In this document: piece after piece, positions 27,000 to 35,672 of the stretch
Numbering within the stretch: position 1 is the first letter of the stretch
Layout: every line of letters begins with the position of its first letter
From: DASXHD01 sp038239005
Lineage (GTDB): Bacteria > Myxococcota_A > Polyangia > Polyangiales > Polyangiaceae
Assembly (NCBI GenBank): GCA_038239005.1
Contig: JBBSFE010000013.1
Coordinates: 20,526-84,525, forward strand
Direction of reading: 5' to 3'
Length of the DNA stretch: 64,000 bases
Notes under the pieces: model-generated
The model's input: only the letters and a program-made list of their open reading frames with translations
What the model was told of the DNA's origin: nothing
Databases searched by the model: none
Made by a program: the position numbers and the translations under genes

Positions 27000-27885
27000 T
27001 GAGCCGCGCGATTTCTTCTTTGATCAGCGCTTCGGCGAGGTGCGGAACGACTTCCCACACTACTTGCTCGACGACTTCGCGCGAGAGCGCGAGCACGGCT
27101 TCGACTTGCGCTGGCGTGAGACCGAGCTCGGCGAGCTTCGGTGCGAGTTGACCATTCGTCGCGGCTGCGACCGCAGCAACGGGCGAAGGGGCGGCAGCCA
27201 TGGGTGATGCAGGAGCCGTCGTTGGGGGCATCGGACGCGCAGCGGGAGGTCCGGGCGGCGGCGGCTTCGGCGGTGCGGGTGCAGCACCCACGGCCGGCGG
27301 CGGCACGGCGCCGCCTTCGTTCGAGAACATGAGCGTTCCCGAGCGTTGCGGAAGCGCGCCCGGTTGATACGGCGAGCGCATCGGTTGAACGGGAGGCGCG
27401 GGCGGCGAATCGTTGCTGAGACGCGGCATCGGCTGCGCGGGTTGCGCGGCCATCGGCGCGGGAGCGGGCGGAGCTGCTGCTTGCGCTTGCGCGGGAGTAG
27501 CCTCGCGGAGGGCGGGAGTGGCCTCGCGCGTGCCGATCGCCTTCTTCACTTTGTCGATGAGCTGCTGCGTATCGAAGGGCTTGTCGATGTAGTCATCGGC
27601 GCCCGCGTCTTTGCCGCGACCTTGGTCGTACGGCGTGTATCGGCTCGCAAGGAGCACGATGGCGGCGCGCGGCGAACGTTGGCGGACCTCTTTGCAGATC
27701 GCATACCCGTCATCACCCGACAGCGTCGTGTCGATGACGACGGCGTTTGGGTTTTCCGAGAGCTTCGCGAGGAGAGCGCCGCGATCCGGCGACGTGAAGA
27801 CGCTGAAATCTTCTCCGACGAACGTAATCTCGAGGACTTTACGCATGGTCGCGCTGTCGTCGAGGGCAAGCAGAGTCTTCGGCAC
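26989..27885 (-). CDS. Response-regulator receiver with Pro-rich linker and C-terminal helix domain
   Basis: A 298-residue protein. The CheY-like receiver (residues 1-120) has LALDDSATMRK, the phospho-acceptor Asp in VVIDTTLSGDDG, and DKPFD. A long Pro/Ala linker (about residues 125-235) leads to a short conserved helix, EQVVWEVVPHLAEALIKEEIARL. The same C-terminal helix type occurs in several deltaproteobacterial receiver proteins, where it is likely an interaction element rather than DNA-binding. There is no adjacent kinase. Confidence 0.85.
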   Translation of the reverse strand: MPKTLLALDDSATMRKVLEITFVGEDFSVFTSPDRGALLAKLSENPNAVVIDTTLSGDDGYAICKEVRQRSPRAAIVLLASRYTPYDQGRGKDAGADDYIDKPFDTQQLIDKVKKAIGTREATPALREATPAQAQAAAPPAPAPMAAQPAQPMPRLSNDSPPAPPVQPMRSPYQPGALPQRSGTLMFSNEGGAVPPPAVGAAPAPPKPPPPGPPAARPMPPTTAPASPMAAAPSPVAAVAAATNGQLAPKLAELGLTPAQVEAVLALSREVVEQVVWEVVPHLAEALIKEEIARLTKE

Positions 27886-27948
27886 AGTCTTCTCCAGATG
27901 AACGCGCTAGAACGAACGTCCGCGCCCAGCGTACGCGATACTTTGAGA

Positions 27949-28896
27949 ATGGTGAAGAGATCCGCAAATCCTCATCGCAGCGTTGCCGCCGCTCCGGGAC
28001 GGCCTGCTTTGAGCGTGAAAGCTGACGCGCAGATCGACGGGTTTTTGCGGGCTACGCTCGATCTTTCGTGGGGGAAGGCGCGGGCCCTCGTCGAAACGGG
28101 CAAGGTCTTCATCGACGGGACACGCGTTCTCGACAGCGCAGCGCATGTCAGGGCGGGCGCCAAGGTGGTCGTCGATGCGAGCGCTCCGAAGCCCAGGAGC
28201 CACGTTCCGGACGATTTGATCGTCTTCATGGACACGCACGTCATCATCGTTCGCAAGCCCGCGGGCATCAGCACGGTGCCGTTCGACGATGACGAGCACG
28301 GCACGCTCGACGAGCTCGTGCGGCGCGTTCTTCCGAAAAGTTCGAACAACGGACCGCGGCCTTCGCTCGGCGTCGTTCATCGCCTCGACAAGGAGACGAC
28401 CGGGCTCGTCGTCTTCACGCGGACGTGGCTTGCGAAGGAAAGTCTCGCGTCGCAGTTTCGCGCGCACACGGTTCGTCGCCGCTACTTGGCGATCGCACAC
28501 GGCGATGTCGGGCGTCGTCGGATCGAGAGTCGGCTCGTTGCTGATCGTGGCGACGGATTGCGCGGGTCGACGAAGCTTCCAAATCAAGGGCAGCTCGCGG
28601 TGACGCACGTCGAGCCGCTCGAGAAGCTCGAAGGCGCAACGCTGATCGCGTGCACGCTCGAAACGGGGCGCACGCATCAGATCCGCATTCATCTCGCCGA
28701 GCTCGGTCATCCGATCGTTGGCGAGCGCGTGTACATCCGCGATTTCAGAGGTCCGCCGCTCGCGGCGTCGCGCGTCATGCTGCACGCGACCGAGCTTGGC
28801 TTCGTGCACCCCAAGGCGGAGCGCGAAGTGCACTGGGAGGAGCCGGCGCCGGAAGATTTTCGAAAGACGCTCGCGCGCCTTCGCATCAAGGAATGA
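27949..28896 (+). CDS. RluA-family pseudouridine synthase
   Basis: A 315-residue RNA-modifying enzyme. An N-terminal S4-like RNA-binding part (WGKARALVETGKVFIDG) precedes the RluA catalytic domain with the invariant Asp147 in HRLDKETTGL and the family motif RTHQIRIHLAELGHPIVGE. It converts specific uridines in 23S rRNA or tRNA to pseudouridine; the target is not predictable. The ATG at 27949 was chosen because the S4 part begins soon after. It overlaps the convergent gene by 11 bases. Confidence 0.92.
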   Translation: MVKRSANPHRSVAAAPGRPALSVKADAQIDGFLRATLDLSWGKARALVETGKVFIDGTRVLDSAAHVRAGAKVVVDASAPKPRSHVPDDLIVFMDTHVIIVRKPAGISTVPFDDDEHGTLDELVRRVLPKSSNNGPRPSLGVVHRLDKETTGLVVFTRTWLAKESLASQFRAHTVRRRYLAIAHGDVGRRRIESRLVADRGDGLRGSTKLPNQGQLAVTHVEPLEKLEGATLIACTLETGRTHQIRIHLAELGHPIVGERVYIRDFRGPPLAASRVMLHATELGFVHPKAEREVHWEEPAPEDFRKTLARLRIKE

Positions 28897-29461
28897 CGAA
28901 CGCCTTACCGACTGCGCGTGGCGCGCCGGTGAACGACGGTGCACGTGCGTTGCGGAAACGATTTTCGACGCACTGAGCGGCGGGCGTCCCGGCGAATCGC
29001 GCGTCGTCGACGGTGGACGTAATGACCTCGCCGGTCGTTGCGAACACGACGCGTGCGTGACCGCGCCCGTGCGGGCCCGAGCTTCCGCCGCAATCGGCGA
29101 TGTTGATGGCGTTGAGGACGCGTCCAACGTCTTCGCGGTCGAAATCGCCGGGATCGGCCTCTTCGTTGGTCGATGCAGGGAGCTCGATCGGCTCGAAAGC
29201 GACGCGTGGAATCGGCGGCACCGGCGCTCGCGTGAGGCGCGCGAACATCATGCCGCCGGCGACAGACACACCAAGAATGATCATCGCGAGCGCGCCAAAC
29301 ACGCGTCCGGTTTTGGTGCGACTCGGCGCGACGTCGATGAGCCGGCGTCGTAGTCGTTCGTTTTCTTTTTCGAGCTCGCCAACACGCGTAGCGTGATCGG
29401 TCTCCATCTTCTCGATGCGCGCGTGCGCTGCGTCGAGCTCGTTGCGAAACGGATCGGCCAT
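28886..29461 (-). CDS. Coiled-coil, single-pass protein with TonB-like C-terminus
   Basis: A 191-residue protein. The N-terminal coiled coil (AHARIEKMETDHATRVGELE and on) is cytoplasmic. One transmembrane helix (FGALAMIILGVSVAGGMMF, residues 55-73) is followed by an extracytoplasmic domain with DVGRVLNAINIADCGG, HARVVFATTGEVITS and a second Cys. This layout is like the C-terminal domain of the kinase at 21110-22906. Its function is unknown. Confidence 0.75.
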   Translation of the reverse strand: MADPFRNELDAAHARIEKMETDHATRVGELEKENERLRRRLIDVAPSRTKTGRVFGALAMIILGVSVAGGMMFARLTRAPVPPIPRVAFEPIELPASTNEEADPGDFDREDVGRVLNAINIADCGGSSGPHGRGHARVVFATTGEVITSTVDDARFAGTPAAQCVENRFRNARAPSFTGAPRAVGKAFVIP

Positions 29462-29467
29462 GTTCTT

Positions 29468-30187
29468 CTAATGGACGAGGAACCAATGCGCTGCGGGCGT
29501 CACCTCGAGATGGAAGTGATTGCGGTGCTGCCAGTTGAAGTCGGGCGTGAGCTCGACGTTGAAGAGATGCGCGCTCGCCGCTTCGCACACGATGCTGCGA
29601 AGCTCGCTGGCTTCGGGCGTAACCGGCCATGGCCCGCTTCCGGGACCGCAGGTATTGGCGCCGATGCGACCATGAAAGTCACGCTCGACTTGGAGGATGC
29701 TGCCGTCTTTGCGTTTGAACCAACCCGCATCGATCGCGAGACCGCCATCGTGCTGATGACCCACGCGCGTGACGGGAAACGTCGGGCTCGGCGGGCGATA
29801 CACCGAGAAGTGAACCACCTCGACGACGTCATGCTTGGCGAGGATCGCGGAAAAATCGTCGAGCGCGAGAACGAGCCGGCAATCGAGGATCTCGTACGGC
29901 GACGTGGAGCGCTGCGCCGTCGGGAGTGTGCTGTGGTAGGTGACGCCATGGAGCGGGGCGAGCAAACGAACGGGCGCGAGCACGCCACGCGCTTCGGCGA
30001 CCGGCGAAAACGAGATTTGGCGCTGCCGCAGCTGAGCCTCGCACGATGCGCGATCGAGCCCGGCGTAGCGCGCAGCAGGGGTTTGCGTGATGTTTTGCGG
30101 CGTCTCGAGATCGTTCGCGGTCGCGGCAGGTGCACACAAAAGAAGCGCGGCCTCGCAAAGGGTAAAGCCGAGCCAGCGCCGGTACAT
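29468..30187 (-). CDS. Extensin-like / M15-type peptidase domain protein, exported
   Basis: A 239-residue protein with a signal peptide (ALLLCAPAATA). The mature part matches the extensin-like C-terminal family: a Cys early in the domain, GHQHDGGLAIDAGWF with metal-ligand His and Asp, and HRNHFHLEV near the end, resembling the HxH ligand of M15 D-Ala-D-Ala peptidases. Likely a zinc peptidoglycan endopeptidase in the periplasm. The 3' end lies 6 bases upstream of the coiled-coil gene start; hrcA is divergent. Confidence 0.82.
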   Translation of the reverse strand: MYRRWLGFTLCEAALLLCAPAATANDLETPQNITQTPAARYAGLDRASCEAQLRQRQISFSPVAEARGVLAPVRLLAPLHGVTYHSTLPTAQRSTSPYEILDCRLVLALDDFSAILAKHDVVEVVHFSVYRPPSPTFPVTRVGHQHDGGLAIDAGWFKRKDGSILQVERDFHGRIGANTCGPGSGPWPVTPEASELRSIVCEAASAHLFNVELTPDFNWQHRNHFHLEVTPAAHWFLVH

Positions 30188-30208
30188 CTCCGACAGATTA
30201 CCGCGGCC

Positions 30209-30232
30209 TCACAAAGTCGCTACAATTTGTGA
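30209..30232. promoter_or_regulatory. Inverted repeat TCACAAA-N10-TTTGTGA upstream of hrcA
   Basis: A perfect 7-bp inverted repeat lies in the 58-bp gap between the extensin-like gene and hrcA, ending 14 bases before the hrcA ATG. It is not a CIRCE element. It may be an operator controlling either gene. Confidence 0.45.
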
Positions 30233-30245
30233 CAACGGAACCCGA

Positions 30246-31319
30246 ATGGAGCTCAGCTTTCGCGCCAAACAGATTCTCTACGCCGCCATCTCCGAGTTCG
30301 TGACGACGGGAGAGCCCGTAGGATCGCGCACACTCTCGAAGAAGGCGGGCATCGATCTCTCGCCTGCGAGCATTCGCAACGTGCTCGCCGATCTCGACGA
30401 GCTCGGGTACCTCGTGCAGCCCCACACGAGCGCGGGGCGCGTGCCCACCGACAAGGCGTTTCGTCTTTTCATCGATGCGCTCATGCACGTGCAGCAGCTT
30501 TCCGTCGTCGACCACGCACGCATTCGTGCGCACATCGAATCGGTGGAGCCCGGGCGCGACGTCATTCGCGAAACAGGAAAGCTCCTCAGCGATCTCACGG
30601 GCACGGCGGCCGTCATCGTTGCGCCGCGCTCGGAGACGGCGACGCTTCGCACGATGCGTTTCGTGACCGTCGGCCAAGGAGAGCTCCTCGCGGTGCTCGT
30701 CATGAGCAACGGCTCCGTGCAAAATCGTTTCTTGCGCGCGACGGTCACCGAGGTCGAGCTCGTGCCGCTCCACAACTTGCTCGACGACGTCATCGAAGGT
30801 CGATCGCTGCGAGAGCTTCGCGATTTGTTCGAGCGTCGTCTCGCGACGGAGCGCGTCCAACACGACGCCGTACGCCGCCGCGCGTTCGAGCTCGGCGAGG
30901 CCGCGCTTTCAGGCATGGCCGAGCAAGAAGACGAAATCGTCATCGAAGGACAATCGCGCCTCCTCGAACAACCCGAGTTCAAAGATGCCGAGGGCATGAA
31001 GCAAGTGATGAACGCGCTCGACGCGCCCGAGCGACTCATCGCGCTGATCGACGCCACCATCACAGCAGGCTCCGCAGCCGTCGTCGTCGGCCGCGAAGCG
31101 GGCGATCTCGGTGGAGGTCAGCTCTCGATCGTCGGCGCGGCGTACAACGATCACGGGCAACGCGCTGGTGCGGTCGGCGTCATCGGGCCAACGCGCATGA
31201 ACTACCCGAAGGTCGTGCCTCTCGTCACCGCGACCGCAAACGCAATGAGCGCAATCATGGCCTCGCCACCCTCGACTGCGACAGCTCTCCCCGACGACGA
31301 CGAAGACGATCGGGCATGA
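30246..31319 (+). CDS. hrcA: Heat-inducible transcription repressor
   Basis: A 357-residue HrcA. The N-terminal winged helix (RAKQILYAAISEFVTTGEPVG, SPASIRNVLADLDELGYL, HTSAGRVPTDKAFR) is highly typical. The GAF-like middle and dimerisation regions follow, ending with the usual GVIGPTRMNYPKVVPLV. It represses chaperone genes through CIRCE in other bacteria. No dnaK/grpE/groE genes are adjacent, and I see no CIRCE sequence upstream. The next gene starts 29 bases after the stop. Confidence 0.95.
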   Translation: MELSFRAKQILYAAISEFVTTGEPVGSRTLSKKAGIDLSPASIRNVLADLDELGYLVQPHTSAGRVPTDKAFRLFIDALMHVQQLSVVDHARIRAHIESVEPGRDVIRETGKLLSDLTGTAAVIVAPRSETATLRTMRFVTVGQGELLAVLVMSNGSVQNRFLRATVTEVELVPLHNLLDDVIEGRSLRELRDLFERRLATERVQHDAVRRRAFELGEAALSGMAEQEDEIVIEGQSRLLEQPEFKDAEGMKQVMNALDAPERLIALIDATITAGSAAVVVGREAGDLGGGQLSIVGAAYNDHGQRAGAVGVIGPTRMNYPKVVPLVTATANAMSAIMASPPSTATALPDDDEDDRA

Positions 31320-31348
31320 TTTCCTGGACTTGATGTATCCTGCGGGCA

Positions 31349-32716
31349 ATGCCGACGGCGCCGCCTGATCTGCCCGGAGCGTACGCGAATGATCCGCCGC
31401 TCGATCGCGCGCTGTCGCTCATGCTCGCCGACGAACGCGAAGCCGCGCTTCGTTGGAGCGCCGCCGTCGTCGAACAAGAAGAGGCCGTTCCGAGCGCGCT
31501 CATTCTCACGTGTCGGTTGCTCGCGGATTTCGGTCGCACCGAGGCGGCCGTCGAAGGGTTTCGTCTCGGTCTCGAGCGCGCCGTCGACTCGGGAAATCTT
31601 CCGCTTGCCGTTGCAGCCATCGCAGATCTTCGCAAGCTCGGCATCAACGTAGACGAAGACATGGACTCCGTCGCTGGAGCGTTTTGCGCGGGCTCGCCGC
31701 GGCTCACGGAAGCCGCGCCACCGCCGCCACCGCTTCCGAGCTTCACCAAGTTCCAACCGCTCTCTTCTTTTTTGACGGGCCCCGCGCTCTTGTCGAAGGC
31801 GACACAGATCGTTCACGCGGCGAAGAGCAAATACGAAGGCAACCGCGAAGGGTCGGAAGCGCTCGTTGCGCCGCTGCCGCTGTTTTCGGCACTCGAGAAG
31901 GATGGTCTTCGCGCGCTCATCACCGCGTTCGAAATGATCACGGTCGCCGCGGGCAAGCACGTCATCGAGCAAGGCGAAGAAGGAGCCGAGGCGTACATCG
32001 TCGCGCGCGGTGAGCTCGAGGTGCGTCGCGAAACCGAAGAAAGCGACGACGGCCCACCGAGCACCATGACGCTCGCGCGTCTCACGAATGGCGCTCTTTT
32101 TGGGGAGATGGCGCTTTTGTCGCGAGCACCGCGCGCGGCGAGCGTCGTCGCGAACCGTCCTTCGATCTTGCTCGTTGCGCGCCGTGATGCGCTCGAGGCC
32201 GTGGCCGAGAAACGCCCCGAAGTCGGCATCGAGCTCGCGGCGCATTGTCGTCGTCGAATGGTCGCAAACCTCGTGCGCACGTCGCCCGTGCTCATCGGGG
32301 TCGAGCCATCCGAGCGCACGGCGCTCGTCGAACGATTCGAGACGAAGGTCTTCGAAAAAGGCGACAAGGTGATCACCGAAGGTCGCGATACGCCGGGTCT
32401 GCACCTCGTGGCGTCCGGCACCGTCGCAGTCGTCGGTCACGAGGGCGGCGAGCCGTTCGTGATTTCCACACTCGGCGCCGGCGATGTTGTCGGTGAGGTT
32501 GCTCTCGTGCTCCGTCGCAAAGCCAACGCGGACGTCGTCGCTGTCCATCCGACCGTCACCCTCTTTCTACCGAAGGACGAATTCCTCGCGCTGATCCGCG
32601 ATCATCCGGCGATATTGCAGAGCCTGTATTTGCTCGCGCTCGCGCGCGATGACGAAACGGCATCGGTCATGAGCGTCTCGTCGGTGAACGTGGCAGAAGA
32701 CTACGTCCTCGTCTGA
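31349..32716 (+). CDS. Protein with two cyclic-nucleotide-binding-type domains
   Basis: A 455-residue protein. A helical, TPR-like N-terminus (residues 15-105) is followed by a Pro-rich linker and two Crp-type beta-roll domains (about 175-295 and 315-435). The first has GEEGAEAYIVARGELEV and FGEMALLSRAPRAASVVA, close to a PBC cassette (FGE-AL...R.A); the second has DTPGLHLVASGTVAVV and VVGEVALVL. There is no helix-turn-helix, so it is a sensor or scaffold, not a Crp regulator. Two bases separate it from the CDF gene. Confidence 0.88.
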   Translation: MPTAPPDLPGAYANDPPLDRALSLMLADEREAALRWSAAVVEQEEAVPSALILTCRLLADFGRTEAAVEGFRLGLERAVDSGNLPLAVAAIADLRKLGINVDEDMDSVAGAFCAGSPRLTEAAPPPPPLPSFTKFQPLSSFLTGPALLSKATQIVHAAKSKYEGNREGSEALVAPLPLFSALEKDGLRALITAFEMITVAAGKHVIEQGEEGAEAYIVARGELEVRRETEESDDGPPSTMTLARLTNGALFGEMALLSRAPRAASVVANRPSILLVARRDALEAVAEKRPEVGIELAAHCRRRMVANLVRTSPVLIGVEPSERTALVERFETKVFEKGDKVITEGRDTPGLHLVASGTVAVVGHEGGEPFVISTLGAGDVVGEVALVLRRKANADVVAVHPTVTLFLPKDEFLALIRDHPAILQSLYLLALARDDETASVMSVSSVNVAEDYVLV

Positions 32717-32718
32717 TC

Positions 32719-33756
32719 ATGTCCGAAGCGTTTTCTCCGCACGAAGCGCGACAAGCGCATCGGCTTCGCATCGTTCTCGTGCTCGTGAGCGCGTTCTTCG
32801 CACTGGAGCTCGCTGGCGCGCTCGCGGCGCGGAGCAGCGTTCTTCAAGCCGACGCGATGCACCTTTTGATGGACGTGTTCGCGCTCGCAACGAACCTCGT
32901 CGCGATGCGCGTCGCGGTGCGTCGACCCACGCCGCGCTTCACGTTCGGTTTGCGCCGCGTCGAGCCCGTCGTCGCGATTTTCAACGCGTTGCTCTTGCTC
33001 GGCGTCACCGTCGAGATCGTCGCGAACGCGATTCATGCACTCGCAACGCGCGCATCGCCCGAGGCAGGCATCATGCTCTTTGTGGCGTCCGGCGCTCTCG
33101 TCGTCAACGGGCTCAGCGCGTGGCTGCTGCACGGCGTGATTCATCCTGGTCACGACCACGATCACGATCACGACCACGCGCACGATCACAGCCACCACCA
33201 CAAAGGTCACGAGCTCAATCTGCGCGGCGCGCGCCTTCACTTGCTCGGCGACACGCTTGGGAGCTTGGCGGCTCTCGCGGCCGCGATCGTCATCCGCTTC
33301 GGTGGCTCATCGGCGGCCGATCCGATCGCGAGCTTCTTCGTAGCGGCGATCTTGGTCTTCGGTGCCATCAGGCTTTTGCGCGACGCACTGCTGGTGCTCC
33401 TCGAAGCGGCGCCCCCGCATCTCGACGTCGACAAAATCCGTACGATTTTGCAAGCCGAGGACGGCGTTGTCGACGTTCACGACATGCACGTGTGGTCGCT
33501 TGGCGCAGGTCACGACGCCATCGTCGTGCACGTTCACTCCGACGGCTCGCAGCCACTTCTCGGCGCGGTTCTCTCGAGCAAGCTCCGTGACGTCTTTCAC
33601 GTCGAGTACATCACCGTGCAAATCGAAGGCGCGACCGAAGCGTGCGGCGCGCCGCCGTCGCTCTATCGCGAGAGCGAATCAGGTCGGCGAGAGCCAGGCG
33701 AGGAGATCGACGTCCGGCCCGGGAGCGACGAGCAAAGCATCGATCGTCACCGCTGA
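32719..33756 (+). CDS. Cation diffusion facilitator family metal exporter
   Basis: A 345-residue CDF transporter of the CzcD/ZitB kind, expected to expel Zn2+, Co2+ or Cd2+ in exchange for protons. Six membrane helices are visible, with the metal site ADAMHLLMD in helix 2 and the matching site in helix 5. The cytoplasmic loop between helices 4 and 5 is His-rich (HDHDHDHDHAHDHSHHH). The C-terminal ferredoxin-like domain has VVDVHDMHVWSLG. The last 78 bases overlap the convergent gene, an unusually long overlap. Confidence 0.94.
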   Translation: MSEAFSPHEARQAHRLRIVLVLVSAFFALELAGALAARSSVLQADAMHLLMDVFALATNLVAMRVAVRRPTPRFTFGLRRVEPVVAIFNALLLLGVTVEIVANAIHALATRASPEAGIMLFVASGALVVNGLSAWLLHGVIHPGHDHDHDHDHAHDHSHHHKGHELNLRGARLHLLGDTLGSLAALAAAIVIRFGGSSAADPIASFFVAAILVFGAIRLLRDALLVLLEAAPPHLDVDKIRTILQAEDGVVDVHDMHVWSLGAGHDAIVVHVHSDGSQPLLGAVLSSKLRDVFHVEYITVQIEGATEACGAPPSLYRESESGRREPGEEIDVRPGSDEQSIDRHR

Positions 33757-34407
33757 CACGACAGTTCCTTTTGCGGCGAGCCTGAGCGTTCCGTCGGGTG
33801 CGCGCCAAATCACGACGTGCACCGCTTGCGATGCGCGGAACGCGGGCTTCTTGGGCTCTTCAACAGACTTCTCGGGTTTGTATGCGGCCGCGCCAATGCG
33901 TGTTCGCTCCGTGCCGTAGACCTCGTTCTGGAGCGCGTCGAGATCGGACGCGCCCATCGATTCGGTCACCCAGCCATCGGCCTCGGGTGTTTCGGGTGTG
34001 CCGGCCGACACGATGTGAGGAAGCGGTGGCCTCGTGATTTGCGTGTCCGCGCGATCTTCGGCGTTCGATGGCGTGCGTGGGCGCGTCTTCTTGTCGTCGG
34101 GTTTCTTCTCTTCGGGCTTCGGCGGCTTGATGCTCAACCGCTTCGTCGTCGGTCCGCGCGGCGCGGGTTTGGTCGAAACCGCTTTGGGCGGCTGCGTGAT
34201 CGGCGGCGCGGTGCTCAAATCGGCGGCGGCTTTCGCAAGCTCGAGAGCGCGCGAGTCACGCTCCGCTTCGGACGCAGCCTCGGCAGCGCGACGCAACCAC
34301 TTGAGCGCCTCCGCGCGATCGCCGCGCGCGAACTGCGTAGCCGCAGTGCTGAGCGCCCACGAAACGTCTTCCGGATCATCGTCACGCGCTTTGGGGATCG
34401 GGCTCAT
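33679..34407 (-). CDS. Conserved-looking protein with TPR-like N-terminus, function unknown
   Basis: A 242-residue protein. Residues 10-70 form a helical segment (EDVSWALSTAATQFARGDRAEALKWLRRAAEAA) resembling one or two TPRs. A long Lys/Pro-rich linker follows, then a C-terminal beta-rich part with HVVIWRAPDGTLRLAAKG. I chose the ATG at 34407 (MSPIPKARD); the frame upstream does not look coding. No family name is offered. It lies 16 bases downstream of the AlaX-like gene on the same strand. Confidence 0.72.
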   Translation of the reverse strand: MSPIPKARDDDPEDVSWALSTAATQFARGDRAEALKWLRRAAEAASEAERDSRALELAKAAADLSTAPPITQPPKAVSTKPAPRGPTTKRLSIKPPKPEEKKPDDKKTRPRTPSNAEDRADTQITRPPLPHIVSAGTPETPEADGWVTESMGASDLDALQNEVYGTERTRIGAAAYKPEKSVEEPKKPAFRASQAVHVVIWRAPDGTLRLAAKGTVVSAVTIDALLVAPGPDVDLLAWLSPT

Positions 34408-34423
34408 GCTCGGTAGCCACAGA

Positions 34424-35620
34424 CTATTCGATCGGCGCGCCTTTCGGCAGACGACCCTCGGCGCGTTCCGGGCGACCGCCACCGCGACCGCCGGTGCGTT
34501 CTGCGGCTGATTTCAGCCATGCGCCGCAATCAAACGTGGACGCCGCACCGCGTTGGAGCACGATGAGCGTTGCGTCGTCGGCGTCGGGTGCCGTGCAAAT
34601 CGCGACGACGTCACCGCGTGCGCTCGCGAGCTTTCCCGCGAGCGAGCGGAGCATGCCGATGTCATCGGAGGGTCGCGCGACGGAAACGATCGTGCTCGCG
34701 CCATCGGCTGCGGGCGGGTGAGTTGCGAGAATGCTCAGCGCGAGCAAATCGAGGAGCTCACCGCGCGCGCTCGAGAGCGCGTCACCACGGCGCTTGAGAT
34801 CGGCCTGCAGCTTGCCGACCGCCGCGCCGACGTCGAGCGGGCCACACGTGAGTGATTGCGCGAGCGCACCGAGCACGCCTTCCTTCGCACGGGCATCCGC
34901 GAGCGCGCGTCCAGCGGCGTGAAAGCTCACGCGAAGCTTGCCCTTGTAACGCTCGACTTGCGACACGCGAAGAAGCCCGATTTGCCCGGTGCGCGTGCAG
35001 TGCGTGCCGCCGCACGGCGTGAGATCGAAATCCTCGACGTCTATGATGCGCACGCCCGCGCTCACTTTCGGCGCGCGGCGCAGGTCCATCGCGGAGAGCT
35101 CCTCGGCCGTCGGAAAGAGCGCACGCACGGTGACGTCCGACCGAATCACGTCGTTGACGAGATCTTCGGCGCGATGAAGGTCGGCGTCCGAAATCACGCT
35201 TCTATCGACGTCGAGCGTGCATGCGGTGGCGCCGAGCCGCGCGGAAACGGTAGGCGCACGTGCGACGTCGAGGAGCGCGCGCGAGAGCATGTGCTGCGCC
35301 GTGTGTTGCGCCATGTGATCGCGCCGCCTCCCAACGTCGATCTCGCCAAGCACGGCAGCCGACTCATCGGCCGCGAACGCGTTCTCGAGGATGTGATGAA
35401 TGACGCCCGCGTCGTCGACTTGCGTATCGATCACACGAAGTGCGACATCACCCACCCGCAGAGTGCCCGTGTCGCCGAGCTGACCGCCGCCCTCGGGGTA
35501 AAAAATCGTCTCGCGGAGAACTATCGACGGCTTTCCTTCGTAATGACTGGAGGTGGCTCCACGAGATTCCAACGCCGTCGCGAAGGGGTCCTTCCAATAA
35601 CGCTTTTCGGTGGCGTCCAT
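34424..35620 (-). CDS. Alanyl-tRNA editing protein, AlaX-like with DHHA1 domain
   Basis: A 398-residue protein related to the editing half of AlaRS. It has TIFYPEGGGQLGDTG, zinc ligands HTAQH (HxxxH) and CGGTH (CxxxH), then a long helical part and a DHHA1-type end (STFDCGAWLKSAAERTGGRGGGRPERAEG). It should hydrolyse Ser-tRNA-Ala or Gly-tRNA-Ala in trans. The aminoacylation domain is absent, so it is not a full synthetase. Confidence 0.92.
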   Translation of the reverse strand: MDATEKRYWKDPFATALESRGATSSHYEGKPSIVLRETIFYPEGGGQLGDTGTLRVGDVALRVIDTQVDDAGVIHHILENAFAADESAAVLGEIDVGRRRDHMAQHTAQHMLSRALLDVARAPTVSARLGATACTLDVDRSVISDADLHRAEDLVNDVIRSDVTVRALFPTAEELSAMDLRRAPKVSAGVRIIDVEDFDLTPCGGTHCTRTGQIGLLRVSQVERYKGKLRVSFHAAGRALADARAKEGVLGALAQSLTCGPLDVGAAVGKLQADLKRRGDALSSARGELLDLLALSILATHPPAADGASTIVSVARPSDDIGMLRSLAGKLASARGDVVAICTAPDADDATLIVLQRGAASTFDCGAWLKSAAERTGGRGGGRPERAEGRLPKGAPIE

Positions 35621-35672
35621 TTGGGAACGTTATGCCACGGGTCCGGCGTTCGTTAATGCGGAACAGCCCATC

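Noticed and set aside
30188..30245. CIRCE element at hrcA
   Set aside because: The required TTAGCACTC / GAGTGCTAA arms are absent.
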